A stretch of 64,000 nucleotides of DNA, from assembly GCA_032358165.1 (NCBI GenBank), contig JAALGY010000012.1, positions 2,170,001 to 2,234,000 on the forward strand, written 5' to 3'. This stretch comes from Diplosphaera chodatii. Lineage: Eukaryota; Chlorophyta; Trebouxiophyceae; Prasiolales; Stichococcaceae. The stretch's first letter is position 1, and every line of letters begins with the position of its first letter. Shown piece by piece: positions 1 through 11,700 of the stretch. The notes under the pieces were generated by a model. It searched no databases, was not told the DNA's origin, and saw only the letters and a list, made by a program, of their open reading frames with translations. Made by a program: the position numbers and the translations under genes.

Positions 1-1
1 C

Positions 2-178
2 CCAGCATTGCACGCTGGTGCAGCTCAGGCAAATGACAACGCAGCAAAACTGCTGGCAGACACACAGCGGCAGCTGGCAGCAGCAATGCCTAGGCCGGCT
101 CGGCCGCAAGCACGCAGGCGCAACCTGGGCACAGCCGGTGGGGTCACAAAAACAAAGGAAAGGAAGCGGTACACATAG
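2..178 (+). CDS. C-terminal end of LINE ORF1 (partial)
   Basis: An open frame runs from the window edge to a TAG at 176-178, giving 58 residues of an Ala/Gln/Arg-rich tail that ends in a Lys/Arg-rich stretch (KTKERKRYT). A basic C terminus is typical of the nucleic-acid-binding ORF1 product of LINEs. The stop lies six bases before the ATG of ORF2 at 185, an arrangement that suits re-initiation or coupled translation of ORF2. The N terminus lies outside the window and no zinc knuckle is visible, so the assignment rests on position and composition. Confidence 0.5.
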   Translation, partial: PALHAGAAQANDNAAKLLADTQRQLAAAMPRPARPQARRRNLGTAGGVTKTKERKRYT

Positions 179-3100
179 ATAGCCATGACTAGCAACCATC
201 AGCATGCAAGTGGGACCGACATAGCCTCCAACAGGGCTACAGGGCTGGACACACAAACAATACTTGATATGTTAGCGGGATACTCACCCGAGCTGTTTGT
301 CTTGGTGAAGGATGTGTTGCAGGAGCCGAAACTTAAGTGCGACTCGGAAGCAGCTGCTCTCAACAACCTTATACATGTCATCCTTGAACCATCAGACGAG
401 ATACTGCTTTTGTGGTCGAAGGAGTACGATACTGGCAATGACATGGTGGCCCATCTTGCTTCACACCAGCATGTACTGCCACATCTGCAACGTGCCTTGG
501 TGCAACAGCTGCCACATGTCACAGCAGCCAGCCCGTCGCACCCTGATTGGCTACCTAACTCCCAATTATCATTTGTGCTATGGAACTGCAGGAAATTTGA
601 CCCACAAAGCTTGTTCATGCATGACCTACTAAACAAATTTCAGCAACGCCCTGCGGTCATTGTACTGACAGAAACAAAGCTGCGAAAGCAGGACCTTAGG
701 AAGCATTGGCTGCAGGCACAGCTGCCCGGCTATAGATTGATTGGGTCTTGCCACCCTAATTCTACAGCCATCAGATGGGCGCCCTCACTTCCGAAGGCTC
801 AGCGGCAGGGCAAGAATTCCACTGAAGCCGCGGCCAACAGCACTGCCGCACGCGCCTGTGCGGGCGTGCTGCTGGCAGTCCAGTCCGAGTTTGCAGAGCA
901 GCACTTGCTGCAGGTACACCAGCCGCCACCCACCTGCAGGGATATGTCTGCCATGTCAGCATCACGCTGCCAGACAATCAGCCGCTCCATGTCATGGCGG
1001 TGTACCAGCCCAACCATGCTGGTTGGAAACCTGTGTGGGCGGACATCAAATCATACATCACCTCTGCTAAAGAGACTGCAGTTGCAGCAGGCAGCAGGCT
1101 GCTCCTGGCCGGGGATTGGAACGGTGTGCAGGCCCCTGCAGATAGAGGGCCGCATCCTCACATGACGCAGATGGACAGAGCATTTGTGGCAAACATCGAT
1201 GCGCTGGAGTTGCAGTCAGTGTTTGCGGATGACAACGGCAGACTTGGTCCACAACGCCGCCAGCCATCCTATGAGCGTGTGTGCAAACAGGGCGTGGAGT
1301 CGAAATCAAGGATCGATGACTTCCTGTGCATGCGCAGGTGTGGGCTGGCAACGGCTGCCAGGCGCATGGAGCAACCACAACTGATCACTGATGACTTCAC
1401 AAGGTGCTCTGATCACAGGCCGGTGGTCCTGCACCTGCGCTACGGCGACGTGTTCTCATGCCCCCCGCCGCAGCGTGCGCAGCGCCCAGCCCCACGCCCA
1501 GGCCTCCAGCGGCCGCTCACTGCGCTGCAGCTGCAGCGCTTCCAAGCGGGCATGCTGGCACGCTCAGGCGTTGCAGCCTCTGCTGCGGCGGCCCACTTCA
1601 AGGCGCTGGCAACATCCACCACCGCCGTGTCGGAAGGTGACAGGACTGCCTGTGACACCAAGATGGAGCAACTCGTCATTGACTGCATTACTGAGGCCAC
1701 TCAATGCGGCGGTGACTTCACACCTCCTAAGACAACAGAGCTGCAGGGCCACAGGGCCAAACGAGCATGCCCTGTGCATCTGACCCGCACCCAGCAGTGC
1801 CGTTATAATGATGCCTGCAAGAAAGAAAGCCTGTGCAGATCGTTCCATCGACTCGCGGTGGAATGTCAGAAGGGGCAGAAGACCCCAGAGTGGCTACAGT
1901 TGCATACAATAACCCAGGAGTACTCCCAGGTCTTCCCAGAGCTTGCAGGGCCCTTGACAACGATGGCAGAGGCGGAGCATGCACGCGCAGCCGCCGCCGA
2001 ACGACTGGACCAGGAAAGGGCCGCAAAGCGGGCGGTAGTTCAGGAGCAACGCGACCAGCGTGCGATGGTAGAGCACAAGCTATACCACAAGAAGCGGCAG
2101 CTCTCCATCCGGAAGGCGAACCAGTGGGTACTCGGCAAATCAGGCGGGAACACAGGCCAACCACCCGGGGCTATGTCGGTTGCTAAACACGTGCTATATG
2201 GAGCAGTCACAAACCCTGCGCTAGTGCAACAGGCACATGTCCAATACAATGCCAAGTTGGCAGCACCTGTGGTTCCCACGCAGACGGCCGCTGCCTACCC
2301 CTGGCTGCCCGGCGGCAGCCTGGATCCACTGCTGCTGTGCGCCCGCGGGGAGGACCGGCGCCTTCGCCACCGCCTCACGCCTGAACTGATGCACACCTGC
2401 GTACGCACACTGGCAAATGGTAAGGCGGCGGGCGCTGATATGCTGACGAACGAGATGCTCAAGCACCTGCCTCAGCCACACCTGGACATGATATTTGCAT
2501 ACTTCGAGCTGTGCTGGGCCACTGGCAAGACGCCAGCCAGCTGGAAGCACAGCGAGACAGTGCTGTTTCACAAGAAGGGTGAGGTGTCAAATCCAGCCAA
2601 CTATAGGCCGATTGCATTGCATCTGACAATATACAAGCTTTGGACCAGCATCATCACACAGGTGCTGCAGGGGTATGCAGAGGAGGTCGGGATGATCAGC
2701 AGCGCTCAGGAAGGCTTTCGCAAGTACCGCAGCTGCGAGCGGCAGCTGCAGCTGTTGACGTGCGTCATTGAGGATGCGAAGCTCAGCAAGAAAAACCTGT
2801 TCCTCCTCAAGGTGGACTTCTCTTCTGCATTCTCCTCAATAGATCATACTCGCCTGTTTAACATCATGGCTGACCTTGGATTCCCGGCAGATGCGGTGCG
2901 GGTAGTGAAAGATTTATACGCTGGCGCAACGACCAGCATCTCCACATCAGCCGGCCAACAGGATACGATCCGCATCAAGAGGGGTACGATTCAAGGAGAC
3001 ACGCTCTCACCTTTCCTGTTCCTCATCTTCATTGAGCCGCTGCTGCGGTGGCTGAAGGTTGGCGAGCGCGGGTACCGCTGCGGGAGCGTGCCTGGTCCGG

Positions 3101-4639
3101 CATGGCGTTGGCGCCCTCCAAATGTGACGCGTCAGGAATTTTGCATGGTGCCGCAGGGAGCTCCACGGACTGGACCGTGCTGCAGCCGCTCCTGCCAGGA
3201 GAGCAGCTTGGCTTCAGGATGAAGTCGCTGCTGCCGGCGTACGCGCGGTTGTCAGGGGAGACGCTAGTGCACGCCCTGGACGACAGGGGGCAGCTGGGTG
3301 CCCTCACGCGCGCTCTGGCATGTGCCCACCTGCAAGCACAAAACAAATCTGGTGAGCTGTTCACGATGGCCAGGCCCAGCACGAAATGGTTGAAGTATGC
3401 CAGGTCCGCCATGAGCCTGAGAAAGGCAGCCTGGGTCCGCAAGATGGAGCTGCAGGTCGATATGCCCCTACAACCATACAGCCGCGCTGCAGGCAAATCA
3501 GACCTCTCAGAGGTGGTGCATGATGCAAACAGAATGCATGATGTTTACGGGGACGTTGTGAGCTTACATGTTCACATTTTGCAGCCACTATGGGAGCTGA
3601 GAGTTTTCAACCTCCACCAGTTGGTGGCGGTGTCAGCAGACTGTCAGCATATATTGAGCTGGCGCAGGGTACAGACATGCTTTCCACAGGCTGGGAGAAC
3701 TCAAAAGAAGGCCATCTGGCTGTTGACCCAGCTTCTTTGCAGTGGCAAGTTCAGGCTGACAGACAAGGCTGCTGAGTACGAAAGGGTTGGGCACCTACCT
3801 TTCCGTCTGGATCAGCGCCTCCTGCCACGGGATCTCTGGGTGGGAGTGCCGGCGCACGCACCAGCGGCACCGCCAGCTCCACAACAGCGACCCCAGCGAA
3901 CAGCCGGCGGTTTGCCGTGCAACATCACCGCCCGCCTGGTCAACCTGCTCCAGGTGGACACAGTCCTAGGTGAGCACACTACTGCCACAGGCAGCCATGT
4001 CTATGCAGTCAAATGGCGCCCTACCAACATGATCAAGTTGACGGATTATAAACACCTCATCAGGCTCGGGTTTCAACCGAGCATCCCCCCGCAAAACGAC
4101 CCAGCCACAGGGCAGCCGCCACGCACCGTGTCGGCGCATTGGCACGACAGCTTGAGGGCGCCCGCCAGCCTCGTGGAAGGAGGGTGGCCGTCCCAGGTGA
4201 ACGCCTATCTTGCGCTGAAGGCGGGAGGGGGTGCAATGCGCGCCAGCAGGAGGAAGGCGGCGGATGAGGCTCAGGGTGTGGACGGTCGCGCTCCAATGCA
4301 GCCCATTCCCTCAAGCCTGCTGCAGGGCAGAGTGAGCATTGATAGGCGCGAATGCAATCCAGATAGGGATGTCGAGCCAAGTGGGGCACACCATCTGGCA
4401 CGAGTCTCGCAAGCACGCATCTATGAAAGCTTTGACAATGATGGCTGCTATGCAGGTTCCTTGTTGGAACACAAGGCCAGAGACCTGCATAAGCTCTTTT
4501 GGCATGCAGCTCCTCACCAAGAAAACGGCACCGGGTTTGGTGCTGCAGTGCACAACCTGCTGCTACGCAGCCGCATCGGCAGAGCGGAGGCGCGAACCAG
4601 AACGTACGCACGCGACAACTGGTACCTGCCGGGCACAAT

Positions 4640-5115
4640 CAGGACAAGTGTCCAGAGCACCTTCCAGTCGCAGACTGAATGGTTTGCATCACCATTGACC
4701 CACTGCCAGTGCTTCGCCCAATATGCAAGCATGGATATGCATGATCAATGCTTTGGCGCACTAACAGATGCATTCAAGTACCAATGGACCGGCTCAGGGT
4801 ACTTCAACCCACCTGCACAGGAGGCGGTGACGGTTGCTGCGGTGAAGTGGGCGGTGATGGCCACCAGGTCGGGCACGCCCACCTGCAATGTTGGCATCAT
4901 CCCAGACTTTGGGGACATGCATGGTATCAACACGATGATCCGTGAGCACGACTGTATTCACGTACTGTGCAGACTGCCAGCAGGGTGCCTGAAACTGGAG
5001 GATGAACATTTCTGGCACAACAAGCAGCGGGCACCGGGGCGCCTCAAGTTTGGAATTAAAGTAGTGATCATCGCCAATGCACAAGGGTTCGAGAAGTATG
5101 CACGCAGGGCCAAAC
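4640..5115 (+). other. PCIF1/CAPAM-like N6-adenosine methyltransferase domain inside LINE ORF2
   Basis: Within the 3048-7232 frame, about residues 530-690, the order of motifs follows the catalytic core of PCIF1/CAPAM, the cap-proximal m6Am methyltransferase. It has FASPL (4679-4693), then an FG...DAF segment, then NPP (4806-4814) at the place of the catalytic NPPF box. A hydrophobic strand ending IPDFGD, a CRLPAG segment and a VVIIANAQGF strand follow, as in the family. The fourth residue of the box is Ala rather than Phe. The domain sits between the RT thumb region and RNase H and is open throughout this copy. I matched it by recalled family motifs only. Activity, substrate and a role (capping or modifying element RNA, or evading surveillance) are inference. 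Confidence 0.65.
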
Positions 5116-6129
5116 TCGAGGACCAGGAGGAAGCCATAGATGGCGTAGTTCGGGGCAGAGGATCATGGGTGTGGTGTCCGAACATGACCAGCCCGGGCCC
5201 GCGGCGGAGGCCGCCATCACAAGCATTCACGAAGGCAATGATCCCGCCTGCGCCAGGTATACACCCACCTTTCATCACAGACCACTCGTTTGAGGCGGCC
5301 ACAATGCCAATGCAGCCACGAGCATTCCCAAACCCCAAGGACGTTGCATACACAGACGGCAGCAAGAAAGGCACATCAGTCACAGGTGCTGTCGTCCAAG
5401 AAGCTGAGGGCATTGAGATCTCAGTGAAGATGCAGGATCATGCAGGGCAGCTCAACACATGCCTGCATGGGGAGCTCGGAGCTATCCACCAGTGCCTCAC
5501 AGATATGTCTGGCCTCCGCCACAGGGCCAGCGATACACTGATGACAGACAGTCAGACGGCACTGGACCTCATCAGCATTGGCCTGCATGCACCAGAACGG
5601 CTGAGAGTCAATAAACATAGGGATATCGTGCTGCAGATCGCCCAGATGGTTGCAGCATGGCCCCGCCAACTCCACATGCACAAGGTGAGAGCACATGTAG
5701 ACATCACAGGCAACACGCAGGCTGACAAGCTTGCTAATGAAGCGCACACCGAGCAATTTCCGCAGATATTTGCGGCAGCTGGCGAGGCAGGCCGCGGCCA
5801 GCACTGGATCATGTACACGCCACGGGGCACTGGAGGAGCGGCGGGAGCTGGCGACCCGTGGGCTGTCAACAACCTCAAAGGCCACGTCCTGGCGTTGGCG
5901 ACAGCTGCACAAGGGAAACAGGTACTGCATAACTCCAAGCATTCTGTCATCAGGCAGATCAACCACCTGCTTGAGCACGATGACGGCATTGCCACAAGCA
6001 TCTCGAATGCCTTCTGGTGGCATCGACACCTGACACCGCTGGAGATGCACAACGCCATGCACATCCGATGCCACCGCCTGCATACCAAGTGTAGAGACGC
6101 CAGATGGGCAGGGACTGCCAGCGCTCTTC

Positions 6130-6760
6130 TGAATGCTATATGCCCCCTATGCAAGCGTTCAGCAGATGATGCTCAACATGCGCTGGGGGAGGAATGCTTG
6201 CACAATGACGTCAGGCCACTCATCACCGCAAGGCATGACATGGCGGTAAGGGTTTGCTGGGACGCGCTGAAGATGGGCGAACACGGTGCACTGCCTATGT
6301 GGACTGACCTTGATCTTCGGTCCAAGTCACAGCGGTCGCAGGGACGACCACGGCGGAGGAAGCTCCCCAGCTTCTTGCTGGACCGCTCTGCACAGCACAG
6401 CATTCCTGACATCGTAGTGATGCAGATGCATGACGACTTCGAGCCCAAGGATGCGCACGGGAACTTGGTGGAGAAGTTGGACTGGTTGAAGGCCCATGGG
6501 GACCATCCCTGGGACCGCTTCCCCAGTGACAGAAGCAAAGTGACCATTCACCTGCTGGAAGTGAAGTACACCTATGACTTGCAGGTCCACGCCCTGGTGC
6601 AGAAGGCGGAAAGGCAACACTCTGGCCTTGCTGCTGCAATGACCACCAAAGGTTGGGGTGCAGTGAAGGTGCACCCCATCATCATTGATGCAGCAGGCAT
6701 GATGCGGCAGAAGACCTGTGATATTTTACAGGAGCTGGGAGTATCACCAATTGCTGTGAC
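6130..6760 (+). other. Zinc-finger-like cluster plus PD-(D/E)xK restriction-like endonuclease of the LINE
   Basis: A C-x2-C-x7-H pattern (CPLCKRSADDAQH, from 6142) lies just upstream of PDIVV (6406-6420) and LLEVKY (6553-6570). The PD...ExK spacing is that of restriction-like endonucleases of R2/NeSL/Dualen-type LINEs, which nick target DNA for target-primed reverse transcription. With the N-terminal APE domain this gives the element two nucleases. Function is family knowledge; the key residues are visible. Confidence 0.7.
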
Positions 6761-8230
6761 AACCGTGCTGACCAAGTTGTCTCTGGACAGCATCAAGCAC
6801 ACCTCGCAGATAATTACGAAGAGACGCCCCTACCTCAGCCGTGAAGGGATCGACTCGCACGGCGGCCCTGGAGCAGAGGAGGAGGAGGAGCAGCCCCACC
6901 CTCCGCCTGACATGCCAGCACCCGCCAGCCGCCGCGCGCCCAGCCGGCGCACACAAGGATCCCCGATGGAGTCAGCCACCGCCGCCCCTGCCCGTCGTGA
7001 CATGACAACTACGAGTACTAGAGGCAGATGCATTGTACTCACACAGCCTGCATGTGAACAGATGCTGCAGCATCACACAGCAGCAATCAAGATGGACCCT
7101 GCTGATGCTACGCCATGGCGCCTGCGGGCAGTTTCTGATGCAGTTCTGAGCCCTGCTGTACTACCCCGCAGGTCAAAAACGACAGGCAGCCAAGCCAGCA
7201 AGGTATCAAGACGGTGCACCACCCAGCAGTGATGAAGCTGAGGCTCAGGAGCAGCCCATGTCGTGTGCACCTGAGGGTGCAAAACGCCTCAAGTTGCCAT
7301 CACCGGCAGCAATTGCGTCATCAGTGCAGGACATTGCACACACGGACAACGATGGATCCTGCGGGGGTACCGCAGATGAGTCCCAGCTCCGCAGGAGCAC
7401 CAGGGAGAGGCGGCCCAGTTCGAGGGCCGTGGCAGCATCAGCACCTGCGGGTGCCGGCGATCGGGGCGAAGTGCCCCTGAAGAAGCGCTGTGCACAGTCA
7501 CAGCTGTCGCTCCAGCACGGCCGCAGGCCGCAACGACAACGGCTTGATACCTCCATGGATCAGCGACAGACCCCTCAGGACACTGCTTCGCGACATGCAT
7601 GCATTGCTGCCTCATTGTACGCACATGCTAATGACGAGCATGGGGTGGGACACCGCCCAAAACGTGCCCGCAAGGCTCCAGCCAGATTTGACGAACTCAC
7701 CTTTGCCCCGGCTTCTGAGGCACAGGATACGACCACACGAAAGACGCCCTCTGCTCGAGTTGGAAGGGGCTCCCGCCGCTCCCAGCATCGATGCCGCTGC
7801 CACGCCTCGGTTCGAGCCTCGCCAGGGCGTCGCAGCGCCCCGACACAGGCCGACAGCCGCAGAGCTAAGACTAATTGCTTGCCATCGCTTTACTCCCAGT
7901 CTGCTGAGCAGCATGTCACCTCGTGTATGGGCACTCCTGTGTCCCCTGCCCAAGATGATGGGCTGCCATTCGACAGGGGTAAAGAGTCGCCCAGATCTGT
8001 GAAGCGAAAACGCAGTGCACCACACTGATGTTGCTTGTGTTTGTGTCTTCAACCTGTAGGCAGGGAGACCTGCCGAGGGATGGCAACCTGAGACCCAGTG
8101 GCTTGATGATATATTGGGCCTGGACTTCTCAAGTCCACCAGCTGGGAATCGGGATAGTCATCGCTTTATTCACGCTGGCTGCCTCCTAATCGAGACACTT
8201 TGCGTCGTACTTTCTACTTTCTAAGCGCCG

Positions 8231-8797
8231 CTGTTTCCCCTTGCTGTATGCTTATCAGACAAGCCCTGACACACTGATTAACGCTCCTGCACTTCGCCAG
8301 AGTGCAAAATTTGGCAACTTGCATCCAAACCACCTGCAGTACAACAACAGTGTGCATGACCTGTACTCGCGAGTTGACACAGTCTCCAGTGTGTCACACC
8401 CAGCATTAGTGGGACTGACATGCTGAGATCCTAGCTGGCGTGTGATTGAGTTGCCACGAACACCTGGTACGTGCCACAGCAGCAGCGCACTCATTTGGCG
8501 GCACCGCAGGCCCCAGGATGCTAGGCCATCGGGGCGCAGGTTGCAGGCGGTAGTCCATGGGTCAGCCGGTCCCTGGAGACCCAACCTCGCCGCGAGGGCA
8601 CAAGTGCGGCAGCATCCCCCGTGAGTCTTCTGTCAACAGCCAGCACATGGACTGTCTTAGTGTCCACGCCTCCCCCGTGATGCGTCTGTCACCAGCTGGC
8701 GCACAGACCGTCTCAGTGTCCACGGGTGAGCTTCCAAGCAATGCGGACCATGTACGTATGTGCGTGTGCGCCAGGCTTGCTGCGGCAGCGACGTGGG
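8231..8797. other. Intergenic: LINE 3' flank to glycosyltransferase gene
   Basis: No convincing gene. Short open frames here have no recognisable domain. The segment just before 8798 probably holds the promoter and 5' UTR of the next gene, but no TATA-like box is distinct. Confidence 0.4.
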
Positions 8798-11700
8798 ATG
8801 GCGGCGAGCGTAGTGGCTGCGGCGCTGCTGCTGTCGTTGGCGCTGATGAGCCGTGACCGCGGGCCAACTTGGGTCGCTGCGGCGGTGCCCCACAAGGTGC
8901 AGCTACACATCATCCTGGGCGAACCAGAGTGCTGTGAATTGTAGGGGCTGAATGCCGGAGTCCCAGCTGAAAACCGGCTGATAAGGGCAACCTTTGTGCA
9001 CTGATAGGCGGAGGCAGAGGCGGTGCCAGGCAGCGGGCAGAGCACCATTGCGGAGTTACGAAGCGGCGCAGCAGATGTGTCCGCTGCCGAGGGCCAAGCG
9101 CACCCCGCCGTGGACCGGCGTGACGCCCTGCAGCAGAGCGCCGGTGACGCCAGCGCAGCAGGCAGCAGCGGAGCGAGCTCAGTACTGGCACGGCTTGCAG
9201 ATGCTGACGTTGCAAGTGGCAGCGGTGTCAGCAGCAGCAGCAGCAGCAGCAGCCACACGCGCAGCAGCAAGGCAAGCAAAGCCGGAAGCAAGGCGGCTGG
9301 TGGTGCTTCCGCTGCTGCGGCCGATGAGAAGCCGTCGTCGTCCCCAGCCCAGCCAGACGAACAGCCGAGTGTTGCCTCAGCGGCTGTGGATCCAGCTGGC
9401 GATGCTGCAGATGGCGGATCTGCAGATGCTGCAGGTGACAGCAGGAGCGGCTCTGGCAGTGGCGAGAAAGGCGATACTGCTGCTGGTGATGCAGCAGGTG
9501 ACATTCCAGCCAGTCACCCGAGCCAGGCACGCAGTGATCGCAGCGAGGCTGATGGCGCAGCAGCCGACGGTGCAGTGCAGCACGCGGGAGACACCAGTGC
9601 CCAGCTGCAGGCAGACAGCGAGGCGACAGCCGCAGATCCAGGTGTCCACCAGAAGAGCGAGGCACACGACCTCAGCCCGGCGGCAGCGTCAAAGGACAGC
9701 CAGCAGGCAGACACTCCAGCCCCTGCACAGCAGGCTGCCGAGGACAGTGCTCAGTCAGCGCCAGCTCCGCAGAAGCGGGAGAGGAAACAGCAGCGGCAGT
9801 CGAAGAAGCCAGGCAAGCGGCAGCCCGCCAAAGCAGCAGGGACGCCAGTGCAGGGCAAGGGGCCTAGGAAACGCCCTCGTCCGGCGCATGATAGCTTCGG
9901 TCCCATCCAGCCAGAGCTGCTGGCCGCTGTCGAGGCCGCAGTGAACCCTGATGGGGCTGTCATGCTTGCGGTGCGGTGACCCCTCACCTCCAGTTCTGGT
10001 GCTGCTTGACAGCAGCACAATCTTCGTCCTGCTTCATACTGCAGCTTGGCAGCCGCATCTGAATAAACCTGTTGACATGACAGGTAAATGCATGTGCTGC
10101 CTCAGCTGCCTTCTGGTGTGCTGCAGTCGTTTGCCAAGACTACTTGCCACAAACCAGTGGCATGGTGCAGGTGACGAACAAGGACGGGGCGCTCTTCCAG
10201 CTGCCGCAGCTGCTGTCCAGCATGAAGCTGGTGCCGCAGGAGGACATCACGCAGTACCTCGTCATCGTCACGTACTCCGCCCCTGCACAGGTGGGCGCAG
10301 TGCTGGGTCGCCTTTGTGGCACAAGCTGCCCACGAGCCTTGACATGCCAAGCAGATGTCACAGCAACAGCAACAGCTTGCTTGGCTGCAGCACGCAGGAG
10401 TGGCACGAGTATATCTATGCAAGTGGCTCATGCAAGTGGCCCACCTGCAGCAGTGCAACAGCAGCGGCCATCTGCCAGTGATCGCGTTCGGGTGACGCGG
10501 AGGGGGCGGCACTGGAGACACCCATAACCAGAACGCCCCACACGCGTCAGGTGTGTTCGCAGGTGCACTTGGGTCTGAGCTCCTGTGTGGTGGTGACGCA
10601 GGCGGCGTGCCTGCGGCAGCACAGGCTGTGCGTGCTGGACGACTTTGGGACGGGGGGGCTGGGCGGCGACGGCGGCGACGGCATAGACGCCTTTGCGGGC
10701 TGGGGCTCCCGCCGCTTCAAGGGCATCACCTGGCGCAAGATCCAGCTGGTGCAGGACATCCTGCTGCAGGTGACCCGCGCCAGATGGTTGGTGAGACATG
10801 GTGGTCTCCAGCCTGCCAGTCTGCAGAGGCGGCAGCATGTTTCAGTTGCTTCAGAGAAGGAACATGCCAAGGACTTCTCTGAAGTCCTTGGCATGGCATC
10901 TCCAGTCATTTGTGCCGTGTGTCTGACTGACGGTGCGGGAGGGTGCCCCAAAGTTGCTGGCGTGCTTTGCTTCTCCCGCAGATGCGGACAAACAGGAGTT
11001 TTCGAGCGTGTTTGCTATCAATTTGCTGCTGCAGGGGTACGCGGTGCTGTCGGTCGACCTGGACATCGTGCTGTTCAAGAACCCGCTGGACCCCGCCTTC
11101 AACCCGCTCATGAACCGGGAGCTGGACGCGTGGGTGGCCGTGGACAACGGCAAGATGCTCAACTGCGGCTTCTACTTCATGCGGCCCACCGAGCAGGTGG
11201 GCACAAGCAGGGTGCACACTCCCTGAATACAGGGTGCTGGAGCTCTTCCATGCAGAATGTGCTGCGTTTTGCTCAGCAAAATGTCAGTATTGCAGCAAAG
11301 AAGCAAAGAAGCAGGTGCACTGGCACATGGTAGGATTGAACAGCCGCCCTGTCAGCAATGTGTGTTTCCGCTAGTTCTGCTGTGGGGAATGCAATGCCGG
11401 CGGTAGTTCCCGCTTGCCTGAAGCATACTCATGTAGTAACGGCAGGCTTCCAACAGCAATGGCAGAACAGTGTTTGGCAGCACTGGCCATGTCTCCTGCA
11501 GACCGACAAGTTCATGAAGGAGTGGCTGGGGCGCTTCAACCTGGACGCTGCGGATGACATCTGGGAGCAGGCCGAGTTCAACCAGATCCTGAAGGGGGCG
11601 CACGCCACCATGCCGCAGCTCAAGTGGGACAAGATCGACGAGGAGTGGTTCGTCGACCTGTGAGTGCTCTGCAAGCTGCTCTTGTGGCGCTGTCCCTCTG

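Larger units (their letters stand above)
185..8028 (+). pseudogene. LINE ORF2 polyprotein: APE-RT-methyltransferase-like-RNase H-RLE, frame-disrupted
   Basis: Pieces in three frames make one polyprotein. The APE domain starts at about 565 (FVLWNCRKF, LTETKL) in the frame opened by ATG 185. It continues in the +1 frame from about 930 (GDWNGV, SRIDDF, and SDHRPV near 1415), so a frameshift lies at about 905-932. Reverse transcriptase follows: YRPIAL at about 2605, motif A VDFSSAF at about 2813, motif B RGTIQGDTLSPF at about 2980. Reading then jumps frame at 3088-3103, and the YADD motif C expected there is absent. The last long frame (3048-7232) holds a PCIF1-like domain (about 4640-5115), RNase H (TDGS at 5351, HGELGA, TDSQTALDL, a second acidic region up to 5745), a CPLC...H cluster at 6142 and a nuclease (PDIVV at 6406, LLEVKY at 6553). 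The charged tail (KPARYQDG...) continues in another frame to 8028. Missing motif C means no RT activity. Confidence 0.85.
1..8230 (+). mobile_element. Dualen/RandI-type LINE with two endonucleases (5' end outside window, inactivated)
   Basis: Two adjacent reading regions are visible: the tail of an ORF1 and, six bases later, a large ORF2. ORF2 reads APE-type endonuclease, reverse transcriptase, a methyltransferase-like domain, RNase H, a Cys/His cluster and a PD-(D/E)xK restriction-like endonuclease. Having both an APE and a restriction-like nuclease is the hallmark of the Dualen (RandI) clade known from green algae. No LTRs are present. The 3' limit is uncertain: coding ends near 8028, about 200 bases of apparent 3' UTR follow, and I saw neither a poly-A tail nor a target duplication. 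ORF2 is interrupted at about 905-932, at about 3088-3103 and at about 7150-7210, so this is a dead copy. The order of domains is read directly; the clade name is inference from that order. Confidence 0.85.

Noticed and set aside
3048..7232. OTU-type cysteine protease domain reported for some Dualen-like elements
   Set aside because: I could not find a convincing Cys/His protease motif set in the polyprotein.
9023..9979. Stand-alone 318-aa Ser/Ala-rich protein
   Set aside because: The frame has no ATG at its start and splices in phase into the transferase domain, so it is treated as the linker exon.
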